33,323 nt of DNA from an uncultured Pelagibacteraceae bacterium (lineage in GTDB: Bacteria; Pseudomonadota; Alphaproteobacteria; Pelagibacterales; Pelagibacteraceae): positions 1-33,323 of the forward strand of contig CACGEC010000006.1 of NCBI GenBank assembly GCA_902572005.1, read 5' to 3'. The position numbers were made by a program, and so were the translations under genes. Positions 1-10,449 of the stretch are shown in pieces. Numbering within the stretch: position 1 is the first letter of the stretch; every line of letters starts with the position of its first letter. Under the pieces are notes generated by a model. The model was not told where the DNA came from and searched no databases. It saw nothing but the letters and a program-made list of their open reading frames with translations.

Positions 1-1300
<1,300 letters not shown>

Positions 1301-1301
1301 A

Positions 1302-2633
1302 TTATTTTATTTTTTTTAAGATAATATTTACACATTTGAGAAGAAGTGTCTTGTTTTCACTCTCTCCCATTATTCTTATTTTTGACTCTGTTCCTGATTT
1401 CCTTACAAGAATTCTTCCATTACCTTTAATTAATTTTGCAGCTAATTTAATAGATTTTTTTATTTCTGGTTTATTAATTATATTCCTATTTTTCACTTCA
1501 ATATTTTTTAATAACTGAGGAGTCTTTTTGAATTTTTCGAAAAATTCACTAGCCTTATTTCCTTTTCTTAGGGCAAATAAAGATTCAAGAGCAACAAGTA
1601 AGCCATCTCCTGTAGTTGCAAATTTGCCCAAAATAATATGGCCCGACTGTTCACCGCCTAAATTGAATTTGTTTTTTTGCATCATTTCCTTAACATATCT
1701 ATCACCAACATTTGCACGCTTAAATTTTATGCCATTTTTTTTAAAATATTTTTGAAGACCGTAATTAGACATTAATGTTCCAACTACTCCTCCTTTTAGC
1801 ATCTTCTTATTTTTCCATCTTGTGGCTAATGCAGCAATAATTTGATCTCCATCTATAATATTACTTTTTTCATCACACATAATTATTCTATCCGCATCTC
1901 CATCCAGTGAAATACCTATGTGTGCTTTGTGTTTTTTAACTGCAGATCTTATTTTTTGTGGAAATGTAGAACCACAATTCTTATTTATATTTAGTCCATT
2001 AGGATTTACACCAATAGCAATTACTTTGGCTCCCAAAGATTTTAATAATTCAGGTCCAGCTTTATATCCAGCTCCATTTGCACAATCAATTACAATCCTA
2101 AGACCCCTTAGATTGAATTCTTTTGTAAAATTTTTTTTTAATATCTTGATATAATCTTTTGTACCTGTTTCTAGTCTTTTTACTCTGCCCAATTTTTCAG
2201 GTTTTGAAAGATTTTTTGTAATTTTTTTATCTATCAAACTCTCTATTTTTTTTTCTATCTTATCTGACAATTTCATTCCATCAGGGCCAAATAGCTTAAG
2301 CCCATTATCGTTATGAGGGTTATGAGAAGCAGTAATCATAATTCCCATATTTGCCTTCATAACTTTTGTGAGCATAGCTAAACCATTTGTTGGTATGGGT
2401 CCCAAGGTGTATACGTGCATACCTGCCGATGCTAATCCAGATACAAGTGCTGGTTCTAAAGTATAGCCAGATAACCTAGTGTCTTTAGCAATTATTGCAG
2501 TTTGTTTTCTTTTTTTTTGAGATTTGAAATAAGTTCCACTTGCTAATCCAAATTTAAAAAACATATCCCCATTTATATTTTTACTATTGATTGCTCCTCT
2601 AATACCGTCGGTACCAAAATATTTTTTTGTCAT
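1302..2633 (-). CDS. glmM: Phosphoglucosamine mutase
   Basis: A 443-residue alpha-D-phosphohexomutase that converts glucosamine-6-P to glucosamine-1-P on the way to UDP-GlcNAc, feeding peptidoglycan and LPS. The phosphoserine loop TASHNPHNDNG puts the catalytic serine at residue 103. The metal loop DGDADR, the sugar-binding GEQSGH and the C-terminal phosphate-binding loop RKSGTESKIR follow in the normal order. FGTDGIRG at the N-terminus is typical of GlmM rather than of phosphomannomutases. Its ATG overlaps the folP stop by one base (TAATG). The order ftsH-folP-glmM is the same as in E. coli, which supports the assignment. Confidence 0.97.
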   Translation of the reverse strand: MTKKYFGTDGIRGAINSKNINGDMFFKFGLASGTYFKSQKKRKQTAIIAKDTRLSGYTLEPALVSGLASAGMHVYTLGPIPTNGLAMLTKVMKANMGIMITASHNPHNDNGLKLFGPDGMKLSDKIEKKIESLIDKKITKNLSKPEKLGRVKRLETGTKDYIKILKKNFTKEFNLRGLRIVIDCANGAGYKAGPELLKSLGAKVIAIGVNPNGLNINKNCGSTFPQKIRSAVKKHKAHIGISLDGDADRIIMCDEKSNIIDGDQIIAALATRWKNKKMLKGGVVGTLMSNYGLQKYFKKNGIKFKRANVGDRYVKEMMQKNKFNLGGEQSGHIILGKFATTGDGLLVALESLFALRKGNKASEFFEKFKKTPQLLKNIEVKNRNIINKPEIKKSIKLAAKLIKGNGRILVRKSGTESKIRIMGESENKTLLLKCVNIILKKIK

Positions 2634-3688
2634 TAGCTATTTATTATATTTTTAAAAATTTTTAAACCTTGTACAGTCTCATTCACATCATGGATTCTTA
2701 AAATTTGAACACCTTGCATCATTAAATAAATTGATGATGCTACCGTTCCTCCATTTCGTGATTTACTATCATTTTTTCCAGATAACTCCTTAATAAATCT
2801 TTTTCTAGAATTTCCTACAAGTATAGGAAAACCAAGAGAATGAAAAATAGAAATATTGCGTATTAGACTCATATTATGTTTCAAATTTTTTCCAAAACCT
2901 ATACCAGGATCTAGAATTATATTATTATGATTGATACCCTTTGATCTAAGTAGTTTTAATTTTTTTTCAAAAAAATCATATATATCTAATAGCTCATTTT
3001 TATAAATTGGTTTTTTTTGCATATTTTCTGGGGTTCCTTGTGAATGTTGAATTACAAATGGAACTTTATATCTTTTTAATACATTAATAGTTTCGGTATC
3101 ATAATCTAGTCCTGAAACATCATTAATCAATTTTACTCCTAAATTTATTCCTTTCTTTATAATATTAGACTTTCTAGTGTCTAAAGATATTGGTATTTTT
3201 TTTTTTAATAAAGATTTTAAAACTTTACTAATCCTTTGCCATTCTAAATTTTCTTTAATTGCTCTTGATCCAGGTCTTGTTGACTCGCCACCAACATCAA
3301 TTAAATTTGCCCCAAAATTTATTAAATCAATTGCACGATTAACACCTTTTATCTTGGTGTTAAATTTTCCACCGTCTGAAAAGCTATCAGGTGTTAAGTT
3401 TAATATGCCAAGTATATTAGGAATTTTTTTGAAATTAAGATTTGAAAAATTTTTTTTTCTTGATTTTATTTTTTTTAAGTCAAAATTTATTTTTGTTCTA
3501 ATTGACTTTGGTAAATCTTTTATTTGATTGATAAAAATTTTCTTTTTAGATTTTCTTGTTAATATTTCTATTTGATCAAATGAAATTTCTTTCATCTGGT
3601 TAAATGGTACTGCCTTATTTTTTTTTACTAATTTTTTAGATTGATTTCCATAATAGAAATTACACGCTCTTGTGTAATATCTAGACAT
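2633..3688 (-). CDS. folP: Dihydropteroate synthase with N-terminal extension
   Basis: A 351-residue protein whose residues from about 90 onward form a complete DHPS TIM barrel. This enzyme condenses pterin pyrophosphate with p-aminobenzoate in folate synthesis. Visible marks are ILNLTPDSFSDGG (95-107), DVGGESTRPG, SLDTRK, the NDVSGL segment, LDPGIGFGK, and GNSRK plus RIHDV near the end. The first ~88 residues are extra compared with the E. coli enzyme; they are basic and begin with an aromatic-rich MSRYYTRACNFYYG stretch. Similar extensions starting with a YYLRP-like motif occur in other alphaproteobacterial DHPS proteins as far as I recall, so it is probably a lineage domain rather than a wrong start. 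It follows ftsH by 5 nt and overlaps glmM by one base. Confidence 0.95.
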   Translation of the reverse strand: MSRYYTRACNFYYGNQSKKLVKKNKAVPFNQMKEISFDQIEILTRKSKKKIFINQIKDLPKSIRTKINFDLKKIKSRKKNFSNLNFKKIPNILGILNLTPDSFSDGGKFNTKIKGVNRAIDLINFGANLIDVGGESTRPGSRAIKENLEWQRISKVLKSLLKKKIPISLDTRKSNIIKKGINLGVKLINDVSGLDYDTETINVLKRYKVPFVIQHSQGTPENMQKKPIYKNELLDIYDFFEKKLKLLRSKGINHNNIILDPGIGFGKNLKHNMSLIRNISIFHSLGFPILVGNSRKRFIKELSGKNDSKSRNGGTVASSIYLMMQGVQILRIHDVNETVQGLKIFKNIINS

Positions 3689-3693
3689 TAATT

Positions 3694-5595
3694 TTAATGA
3701 ACAATTTTTGGTTTAAGTCCCATTGCGCCCATTGCAGAACTCTTGTCATCTTCAGCTTTTAAATCTTGTTTGTCAGCAGGATAAATGTTTTTATTAATAA
3801 TATTTTCTATCTCTTCCCCAGTTAAAGTTTCATATGTAATTAGGGCTTTTGCAATTTTGTGAAGATCATCAATTTTTTCAGTTAAGATTTGTTTAGCTTT
3901 ATTGTAACCCTCGTCTACTAGTTTTCTGATCTCTTTATCTATTTTCTGAGCCACCTCTTCTGAAACTGATTGAGTTTGAGTTACAGATCTCCCAAGAAAT
4001 ACCTCTTCTTGATTTTCACCGTATTCAACTGGCCCCATCTCTTCACTCATTCCATATTTTGTTACCATAGCTCTTGCAAGTTGAGTTGCTTGATTTATAT
4101 CTGATCCTGTTCCTCCACCTGCTCCTGTTGAAATATTGTCTTTTCCAAAAATCACTTCCTCTGCTACTCTTCCACCAAAACATACTGCTAATCTTGCTTT
4201 AAGATATTTAATTGAATGACCATGTTTATCTCTCTCTGGCAAATTCATAACCATACCTAGGGCTCGACCTCTTGGAATTATCGTTGCTTTATGTATTGGA
4301 TCATAACTAGGCATATTAAATGATACCAGGGCATGTCCACCCTCATGATATGCAGTCAATTTTTTTTCATCTTCAGTCATAACCATTGAACGTCTTTCAG
4401 CTCCCATCATGACCTTATCTTTAGCTTCTTCAAATTCATGTAAAGTAACAATTCTTTTATTTTTTCTTGCAGCTAATAAAGCAGACTCATTTACTAAATT
4501 AGCTAAGTCAGCACCTGAAAATCCGGGAGTACCTCTTGCTATAGTTCTTAAATTTACATCAGGGGCCATCTTTATTTTTTTAACATGAACTTTTAAAATC
4601 TTTTCTCTTCCAATTATATCAGGATTTGAAACAACAACTTGCCTATCAAACCTTCCTGGTCTTAATAATGCTGGATCAAGAACATCAGGTCTATTTGTTG
4701 CAGCAATTATTATTACACCCTCATTAGTATCAAAACCATCCATCTCAACAAGAAGCTGATTAAGAGTTTGCTCTCTTTCATCATTACCTCCTCCTAAACC
4801 TGCACCACGACTTCTTCCAACTGCATCAATTTCATCAATAAAAATTATACAAGGAGAGTTTTTTTTACCTTGCTCAAACATGTCTCGAACTCTAGAAGCC
4901 CCAACTCCTACAAACATTTCAACAAAATCAGATCCTGAAATTGTAAAGAAAGGAACGCCAGCTTCTCCGGCTATAGCTCTAGCTAACAAAGTTTTTCCAG
5001 TTCCAGGAGGTCCTACTAACAAAGCACCTCTTGGAATTTTACCTCCAAGTCTACTAAATTTTCTTGGGTCTTTTAGGAATTCAACAATTTCCTCTACTTC
5101 CTCTTTGGCTTCTTCAACTCCCGCAACATCATTAAATGTAACTTTCCCTTTTAGCTCATTCATCATTTTTGCTTTAGATCTACCAAATCCCATTGCACCA
5201 CCTTTGCCACCTTGCATTTGCCTCATGAAAAAAATCCACACAGCAATTAATAACAGCATAGGGAACCATGATAATAGGACTCCAAACAAAGAAGGCATTT
5301 TTTCATCTAATGGTGCAGCTGAAATACTCACACCTTTATCTGAGAGTTTTTCAATTAAATTTGGATCATTAGGAGAATAAGTTGTAAAACTATTTCCATT
5401 TGAATAAACACCTTTTATATTATTTCCTTGTATTTCAACTTTGAGAACTTCTCCGTTATCTACTGATGTTAAAAATTCTGAAAAAATTACTTGATTACTT
5501 CCCCTCATATTAGATTGGGGATTTTTAAACATATTGTATAAACCTATAGTTAAGAAAACTATTATGGCCCACATTGCTATATTTTTTAAATTCAT
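3694..5595 (-). CDS. ftsH: ATP-dependent membrane zinc metalloprotease FtsH
   Basis: A 633-residue inner-membrane AAA+ protease that degrades misassembled membrane proteins and regulated substrates such as LpxC in other bacteria. An N-terminal membrane segment (about 7-23) and a second (about 104-124) flank a small periplasmic domain. The AAA domain carries Walker A GPPGTGKT (195-202), Walker B IIFIDE (250-255), and a second region of homology around [20 protein letters not shown]. The protease domain has the zinc motif HEGGH (417-421), with Gly in place of the Ala usual in E. coli, a harmless position of HExxH. A third metal ligand is expected in the GTGSDINQA region. It lies between tilS and folP, joining the alphaproteobacterial tol-tilS-ftsH order to the ftsH-folP-glmM order. 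Confidence 0.98.
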   Translation of the reverse strand: MNLKNIAMWAIIVFLTIGLYNMFKNPQSNMRGSNQVIFSEFLTSVDNGEVLKVEIQGNNIKGVYSNGNSFTTYSPNDPNLIEKLSDKGVSISAAPLDEKMPSLFGVLLSWFPMLLLIAVWIFFMRQMQGGKGGAMGFGRSKAKMMNELKGKVTFNDVAGVEEAKEEVEEIVEFLKDPRKFSRLGGKIPRGALLVGPPGTGKTLLARAIAGEAGVPFFTISGSDFVEMFVGVGASRVRDMFEQGKKNSPCIIFIDEIDAVGRSRGAGLGGGNDEREQTLNQLLVEMDGFDTNEGVIIIAATNRPDVLDPALLRPGRFDRQVVVSNPDIIGREKILKVHVKKIKMAPDVNLRTIARGTPGFSGADLANLVNESALLAARKNKRIVTLHEFEEAKDKVMMGAERRSMVMTEDEKKLTAYHEGGHALVSFNMPSYDPIHKATIIPRGRALGMVMNLPERDKHGHSIKYLKARLAVCFGGRVAEEVIFGKDNISTGAGGGTGSDINQATQLARAMVTKYGMSEEMGPVEYGENQEEVFLGRSVTQTQSVSEEVAQKIDKEIRKLVDEGYNKAKQILTEKIDDLHKIAKALITYETLTGEEIENIINKNIYPADKQDLKAEDDKSSAMGAMGLKPKIVH

Positions 5596-5658
5596 AGTTA
5601 TAAAATAAGAATTATTACAGATTTAACAAGTGACAAATTTGTATAATACATAAATAAT

Positions 5659-6687
5659 TTAGTATTCTTTGGAAATAATTACTGTTTGATTAACTTTTTC
5701 GATAATGCACCCACCAAGAGTTACCTTCAAATTATGATTATTCCCTATAATACCAATGATTTTATCTAACTTTTTTCCCCTCACAGAATAATACCTTCCT
5801 CCCACAAATCTAATAGACTTAGAAAGACCTCTGAAAACTATCTCATAAGGCTGTTGAAAAAAAGTTTTGTTAAAAACAAGCTTATTTCTACTAATTGAAA
5901 AGAAAGTATTTTTTTTAAAATTTTCGTCTACATAAAAATCTACAACTTCATTTGATGATTTCAAATTATTGATTGTTTTAGAAAATTTTTCTTTGTCTAA
6001 GCCTTTTTTTTGAAGTTGCTTTATTAACTCTCTTATTTGAGTTCTTTGATATTTTTCATCAATGTTTGAGGGATCCTCTACAAAAAAATTAAATACATAT
6101 TTTGAGATAAACAATAAATCTTCTTTTTTTTGATCCAAAAGTGGTCTTAATAAATTCTTTTTTCCAACCTTGCTTTTTTTACCAAATGAAACAAGTCCCT
6201 TTAATCCACTTCCTCTTAATATACGAATAAAAAAATTCTCTAATAAATCATCAGAGTGATGCCCTAGTAAAATATTATTAATCTTAAGCTGATCACTCTT
6301 ATTGATTAATAATTCATACCTTTTTTTTCTTGCTAAAGATTGGACGTTATTTGATGGCTTTTTTCCATACCAAGTTAAAATTTCAGCATTAATAGAATAT
6401 TGCTTTAAAACTTTTTTAACTACTCTGGCCTCTTTTGATGACTCGGCTCTAAGTTTATGGTCTACAATAAAAAATCTGCAGATTAAATTTTTTTTCAAAG
6501 CATAAATTTTTCCTAAAAAAGCTAAAGCCAGGCTGTCTGGTCCTCCAGATACTGCTACTATATAATTCTCATCAATATTAAGGTTTTTTTCAAATCTTTT
6601 ATAGATTTGATTTATTTTATTATTTTTTAACTTATTTTGTAAAAGTTTAGGAATTTTGATTTTTGCACTCAAATTTTTGAGACTCAT
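5659..6687 (-). CDS. tilS: tRNA(Ile)-lysidine synthase
   Basis: A 342-residue N-type ATP pyrophosphatase that converts cytidine-34 of the CAU-anticodon tRNA-Ile to lysidine, so the tRNA reads AUA. The PP-loop SGGPDS is at 47-52. GHHSDDLLENFFIRILRGSG, the second TilS signature, follows. The C-terminal part is short and weakly conserved, giving a protein shorter than E. coli TilS (432 aa) but within the family range. The ATG at 6685-6687 makes the gene overlap the 3' end of cpoB by 41 nt, long for this compact genome; a TTG five codons later would shorten that to 26 nt. Neither has a clear Shine-Dalgarno. No later start before the PP-loop is available. Confidence 0.93.
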   Translation of the reverse strand: MSLKNLSAKIKIPKLLQNKLKNNKINQIYKRFEKNLNIDENYIVAVSGGPDSLALAFLGKIYALKKNLICRFFIVDHKLRAESSKEARVVKKVLKQYSINAEILTWYGKKPSNNVQSLARKKRYELLINKSDQLKINNILLGHHSDDLLENFFIRILRGSGLKGLVSFGKKSKVGKKNLLRPLLDQKKEDLLFISKYVFNFFVEDPSNIDEKYQRTQIRELIKQLQKKGLDKEKFSKTINNLKSSNEVVDFYVDENFKKNTFFSISRNKLVFNKTFFQQPYEIVFRGLSKSIRFVGGRYYSVRGKKLDKIIGIIGNNHNLKVTLGGCIIEKVNQTVIISKEY

Positions 6688-7639
6688 ATTTAGCTTTTTG
6701 GATCACAGATTGATTTGCTTTAGGATATTGTTTTTCAACACCATTAATCATTTTACAACCCTGATCTTTTTCTCCAATTTGTACCATGGATACACCAAGC
6801 TTTAATAAATTTATAGGAGCTTTTTCACCTTTTGGATATTTCTGATATCCTTCCAAATATGCAGATGCTGCATCAGTATACAGTTGTCTAATTCGAAATG
6901 TTTCAGCATACCAGTATTGTGCATTTCCAGCCAAATCATGTTCTGGATTAGTTTGTACAAATTCTCTAAACGCTCTCTCTGCAGTGGTGTAATCGCCAAC
7001 TTTTAAAAAACTAGTTGCAAATTCATATTGTTTTATAGGTGTCTCATTTGGTAGAATTTTTTCTTCAGCTTGAAAAGTTTCTGTTACGATTAATGCTGTC
7101 GTATCAACAGATTGAGTTTGTTGAGAAGTTTCATTCGTAGCTGTATCTTTGTAAGATATAGACCCTAGGTCTTGAGGTTCTGAACTACCAGGCAAAATTT
7201 CTTCATCATTTTTTTTTGTTTTTTTACTAATTTTTTTATTTGTATCTCCACTTAATGCTACTGCCTCTAAATCTTGAAATCTAATTTGATTATCGGCCTG
7301 AACTTTTGATAATCTGCTTGATAATTTATCTAATTTAAAATTAATTTCTTCAAACTTATTTGTTAACTGTTGAAATTGATTTTCAATTTCAGAAAGTTTT
7401 AATAAATGTCTTGTCAAAACATCCTCAGAATTGTTATTCATAGTAGAACTAAAATTATTATTTTCTCCATTTAATTGAATAGAGCCAGAGTAAACAGCTT
7501 TTTCTAAAGTTTTAATATCATTTTGTAGCTGATCTAAAACTTCTTTAATATCATGATTGTCTGCGAAAGAATTTAAAAATGAGAATGAACTTATTAATAC
7601 AAACAAATTTAAAATTAAAATCTTAGGTATGATTTTCAT
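6647..7639 (-). CDS. cpoB: Tol-Pal associated periplasmic protein CpoB (YbgF)
   Basis: A 330-residue secreted protein. The first ~26 residues are a signal peptide (basic MKIIPK, then a hydrophobic stretch, cleavage probably after SFA). Residues of about 28-120 form a coiled coil like the trimerisation region of YbgF. A low-complexity Ser/Thr/Gln linker follows. The C-terminal ~125 residues contain TPR-type repeats (YEFATSFLKVGDYTTAERAF, then NAQYWYAETF and further units). CpoB links the Tol-Pal machine to septal peptidoglycan synthesis in E. coli. It lies just downstream of pal, but a strong terminator separates the two, so it is probably expressed by read-through. Its position and domain order make the call secure. 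Confidence 0.92.
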   Translation of the reverse strand: MKIIPKILILNLFVLISSFSFLNSFADNHDIKEVLDQLQNDIKTLEKAVYSGSIQLNGENNNFSSTMNNNSEDVLTRHLLKLSEIENQFQQLTNKFEEINFKLDKLSSRLSKVQADNQIRFQDLEAVALSGDTNKKISKKTKKNDEEILPGSSEPQDLGSISYKDTATNETSQQTQSVDTTALIVTETFQAEEKILPNETPIKQYEFATSFLKVGDYTTAERAFREFVQTNPEHDLAGNAQYWYAETFRIRQLYTDAASAYLEGYQKYPKGEKAPINLLKLGVSMVQIGEKDQGCKMINGVEKQYPKANQSVIQKAKYESQKFECKNQNS

Positions 7640-7664
7640 TACTGAGTTTATGATTAAAATAATG

Positions 7665-7707
7665 GCAAAAAAAAGACCCTCAAATAATTAAGTATTTAAG
7701 GGTCTTT
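7665..7707 (-). terminator. Intrinsic terminator after pal
   Basis: Arms 7672-7686 and 7693-7707 form a 15-bp stem with a 6-nt loop. Read as minus-strand RNA the only irregular pair is a G-U wobble, while on the plus strand it would be a C/A mismatch, so the hairpin fits minus-strand transcription. On the minus strand the stem is followed by a run of about eight T residues (7667-7674, partly within the stem base). This is 11 nt past the pal stop and upstream of cpoB. It most likely limits transcription after the abundant Pal lipoprotein and lets a fraction continue into cpoB. Confidence 0.8.
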
Positions 7708-7718
7708 AAATTTTAAAA

Positions 7719-8195
7719 TTAATTTGCTTTAACTGTAACTGATCTTCTATTTTTTGACCAAGCTAAAGGATTTGATCCAGAGTCTACTGGTCTTTCTTTA
7801 CCATAACTTAACACTGAAATTCTGTCAGATGAAATTCCGTAAGTCATTAAATAATCTTTAGCTGCATTAGCTCGTCTTTCACCTAAAGCTAAATTGTATT
7901 CTCTTGTTCCTCTTTCATCAGCATGTCCTTCTAAAACGATAGTTATTTTAGAATTTTTTCTTAACCAAGCAGCTTGCTTTCTTAATGTTTCTCTTGAAGC
8001 TGTAGTTAAAACTGACTCGTTAGTTGCAAAGAAGACTCTGTCAGGTACACCAGAAGCTAAATATTCAACTGTGTCTGTTCCAGTATAAACATCACCTTGC
8101 ATTTGCCCTGCTTTTTGAGAAGTAGCACAAGCAGAAAGTGCTAAACAAGCAACGGTTATTAGAAAAGCGTTTTTTAGAATTTTGTTTAATTTCAT
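7719..8195 (-). CDS. pal: Peptidoglycan-associated lipoprotein Pal
   Basis: A 158-residue outer-membrane lipoprotein. I place the start at the ATG 8193-8195, not at an in-frame upstream ATG ending at 8237: AAGGAG sits 5 nt before it, and the product then begins with a clean lipoprotein signal, basic MKLNKILK followed by a hydrophobic stretch and the lipobox LSAC with the lipidated Cys at residue 23. The rest is an OmpA-like peptidoglycan-binding domain, with VFFATNES, EGHADERGTREYN and the arginine-bearing ALGERRA segment that contacts diaminopimelate in the family. Pal anchors the outer membrane to peptidoglycan and is pulled by TolB/TolA during constriction. A terminator follows directly. 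Confidence 0.97.
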   Translation of the reverse strand: MKLNKILKNAFLITVACLALSACATSQKAGQMQGDVYTGTDTVEYLASGVPDRVFFATNESVLTTASRETLRKQAAWLRKNSKITIVLEGHADERGTREYNLALGERRANAAKDYLMTYGISSDRISVLSYGKERPVDSGSNPLAWSKNRRSVTVKAN

Positions 8196-8200
8196 TATTG

Positions 8201-8206
8201 CTCCTT
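8201..8206 (-). promoter_or_regulatory. Shine-Dalgarno of pal (AAGGAG)
   Basis: The minus strand reads AAGGAG, then CAATA, then the ATG at 8193-8195. Strong Shine-Dalgarno sequences are rare in this window, and this one decides the pal start in favour of the shorter form with a proper lipoprotein signal. Confidence 0.85.
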
Positions 8207-8217
8207 GATCAATATTT

Positions 8218-8223
8218 CTTATA
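8218..8223 (-). promoter_or_regulatory. Possible -10 element (TATAAG) for pal
   Basis: The 85-nt gap between tolB and pal is long for this genome and contains TATAAG on the minus strand. Transcription from it would begin near 8211 and leave a short leader holding the AAGGAG site. I do not see a convincing -35 hexamer at the right distance, so this is a suggestion only. The same hexamer occurs upstream of the 5S gene and rpmE. Confidence 0.35.
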
Positions 8224-8280
8224 CTTAACTTTTTCACAACTAGATAGATGTTTCAAGTTAAAAAATCAAGATAATAGTGT

Positions 8281-9621
8281 TTAATTACTTAATAAAGATG
8301 ACCATGATGGGTCTGAAGCATCAGTTGGAGTGTTTACAAGCCTTTCATTATAACCTGTCAAATCAATAGACCATAATTTTGCAGAAAAACCCTCTCCTTT
8401 TTGATCAGTTTTTGTTTCTCTATAAAAAATTAAAACTCTTCCATTAGGAGACCATGATGGTGCCTCTTGATAAAAATTTTCAGTTAGCAGTCTCTCTCCA
8501 CTCCCATCTGTTCTCATTACACCAATATAAAATTTTCCTTTATGGAGTTTAGTAAATGCTATCAAGTCACCTCTTGGAGACCAAACAGGGGTACCATACA
8601 GTCCTCTTCCAAAAGAAATTCTTTTTACATTTGTACCATTACTTTTCATAATATAAATTTGTTGATATCCACTTCTATCTGAATTGAAACAAATGTATTT
8701 ACCATCAGGAGAATATGATGGAGAAGTGTCTATAGAAGGATGATTTGTTATTTTTTCAACTATTCTGTTTTCTAAGTCCATTGTATATATGTCTGAATTT
8801 CCATCTTTAGCAAAACTCATAATTATTTTTTTTCCGTCTGGAGAAAATCTAGGAGCAAATGTCATTCCTGGAAAGTCTCCAACCACTTCTTGCATTCCCG
8901 TTTCTATATCTAAAAGATATACTCTTGGTAAATTTCTAAAATAAGATAGGTAAGTCACCATTTGACTAGTGGGATTAAATCTTGGTGTCAAAACTAATTC
9001 ATTACCTAAAGTTAAAAATTTGTTATTTGCGCCGTCTTGATCCATTATTGCTAATTTTTTTATTCTTCTCGTTTTTGGACCTTCCTCAGCAACATAAATT
9101 ATTCTAGTATCAAAATAACCCCTTTCTCCTGTTAATCTTTCATAAACTTTATCAGTGATTATATGACCAACTCTTCTCCAATTATTTGGTACAGTGGTAA
9201 AGGCTAATGCCATCATTTCTTTTCCAGCAAGGACATCCCACAATCTGAACTCAACTCTTAGTTTTTCGTCAACAAAATTTACTTTACCAGTAATTAACGC
9301 CTGAGCTTTTATTAAATTCCAATCCTCAAATCTTGGTTTTAAGTTTGCGATGTCAGGTGCTTGAAGAAATGCATCTTTATTAAGTGGATTAAAAAGACCA
9401 GAAGTTTTTAAATTATTCTCTACAATTAAAGAAATTTCTGACCCTATATTTTTTTTTTTCAAAACCTTTTCGAAGCTTTTTCTGGAATTTTCATCTATTG
9501 ATAATGGTGAAACTGCTATAGGTAATGGATTTAAATTACCTCTGGTAATATCTACTTCAATTAAAGCAAAAGCTTTAAATGGAAGTAGAACAAATGATAT
9601 TATTAAAAAAATTCTAAACAT
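8281..9621 (-). CDS. tolB: Tol-Pal system beta-propeller protein TolB
   Basis: A 446-residue periplasmic protein with an N-terminal signal peptide ([19 protein letters not shown]). Residues of about 20-165 form the TolB N-terminal alpha/beta domain. The remaining residues form a WD40-like six-bladed propeller, with repeated SPDGK / SPRGD / SPNGR turns and D-I-Y-T-M-D style strands. TolB shuttles between Pal and TolA during envelope constriction. It follows tolA by 9 nt and precedes pal, the canonical order. Length is close to the E. coli protein (430 aa). No start ambiguity and no broken motif is seen. Confidence 0.97.
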   Translation of the reverse strand: MFRIFLIISFVLLPFKAFALIEVDITRGNLNPLPIAVSPLSIDENSRKSFEKVLKKKNIGSEISLIVENNLKTSGLFNPLNKDAFLQAPDIANLKPRFEDWNLIKAQALITGKVNFVDEKLRVEFRLWDVLAGKEMMALAFTTVPNNWRRVGHIITDKVYERLTGERGYFDTRIIYVAEEGPKTRRIKKLAIMDQDGANNKFLTLGNELVLTPRFNPTSQMVTYLSYFRNLPRVYLLDIETGMQEVVGDFPGMTFAPRFSPDGKKIIMSFAKDGNSDIYTMDLENRIVEKITNHPSIDTSPSYSPDGKYICFNSDRSGYQQIYIMKSNGTNVKRISFGRGLYGTPVWSPRGDLIAFTKLHKGKFYIGVMRTDGSGERLLTENFYQEAPSWSPNGRVLIFYRETKTDQKGEGFSAKLWSIDLTGYNERLVNTPTDASDPSWSSLLSN

Positions 9622-9630
9622 AAAAATATA

Positions 9631-10440
9631 TTACCCTTCTAACATCTCTCTTGCATCAAAATTTAATTGTAATTCTTTCCATCTTTCATAGCCAGTAGTG
9701 GGTACCCTGAGTGGTTGGCATAATTTTACAGCTCTTAATGCGCTTTCGGCTAAAACTTTGTAAAATCCTTGACCAGGCTTATTCATTCTAGCATGATCTA
9801 AAATTTCAGACTGCAAGACAGTACCATCTGGATTTAATTGAAGTTTAATTCTTACTAATAAATTTTCATTATAAGGTAACCCCAGCGGTATACTCCAGCA
9901 TCCAAAAATTTGCGCTTTTAATGCATCTTCCTCACTTAATGATAAACCAGAGAGATCAATATTTTTGTCTTGATCTTGAGTAATTTGGTCAGTTTTGTTT
10001 TTTGTTTCTGCAGTTTCAACTTTTGATTTGTCAATTAATGCTGCAATATTATTAGGGTCGAACAATTCATCTTTTTCAAATTCTGAGACTTGCTTTACTT
10101 CATTATCAATTTTTTCAGGATTTTGCTTGTCCTCTTTGATTTTCTCTACTTTTTTAACTTTGTCATCTGGCATTGGAACTGAATCTGGTTTTATTTTTTT
10201 TACTTTTTTTGGTGGAGCTTGTTCTGATACAAGTTTTTTTTCTTTTTCCTTAATTTTTTCAATTATTTTCTTTGCTTTAGGTGCAAATGGAATGTTTGTC
10301 TTATCTGTAATTTGTATTAATTCAACTGAGACTATTGGGGGAAGATCAATTGGTTTTTTTGCTAAAAATGGCAAGCTCATTGCTGTAATCATAATTAAGA
10401 TTATGTGAAACGCAGAAGAGATTAGTAAACTTCTATTCAC
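9631..10440 (-). CDS. tolA: TolA-like envelope-spanning protein
   Basis: A 269-residue protein with one N-terminal membrane segment (about 5-27, cytoplasmic end MNRS). A long charged linker rich in Lys, Glu, Asp and Pro (about 50-160) follows. The C-terminal TolA/TonB-like domain contains GCWSIPLGLPYNENLLVRI and LNPDGTVLQSEI. TolA transmits the proton-motive-force-driven motion of TolQ-TolR to TolB and Pal at the septum. It is much shorter than E. coli TolA (421 aa), mainly in the linker, which fits general protein shortening in streamlined genomes. Sequence similarity in this family is low, so the call rests on domain layout and position between tolR and tolB. Confidence 0.9.
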   Translation of the reverse strand: MNRSLLISSAFHIILIMITAMSLPFLAKKPIDLPPIVSVELIQITDKTNIPFAPKAKKIIEKIKEKEKKLVSEQAPPKKVKKIKPDSVPMPDDKVKKVEKIKEDKQNPEKIDNEVKQVSEFEKDELFDPNNIAALIDKSKVETAETKNKTDQITQDQDKNIDLSGLSLSEEDALKAQIFGCWSIPLGLPYNENLLVRIKLQLNPDGTVLQSEILDHARMNKPGQGFYKVLAESALRAVKLCQPLRVPTTGYERWKELQLNFDAREMLEG

Positions 10441-10449
10441 CTCTATTTG

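Noticed and set aside
3177..3240. Frameshifts at the many long A or T runs
   Set aside because: All long runs checked fall inside intact, full-length reading frames; no broken gene was found.
4880..5380. 166-codon open frame opposite ftsH (and similar frames opposite glmM, folP, tolA, pntB)
   Set aside because: They lie wholly inside strongly conserved genes on the other strand and have no recognisable domain, signal or ribosome site.
5596..5658. Promoter upstream of ftsH (TTGTCA at 5631-5636, minus strand)
   Set aside because: The -35-like hexamer is good but no acceptable -10 lies 15-18 nt downstream.
8196..8237. Longer start for pal, adding 14 residues
   Set aside because: It would bury the lipoprotein signal behind a polar extension and skip the AAGGAG site placed 5 nt before the inner ATG.
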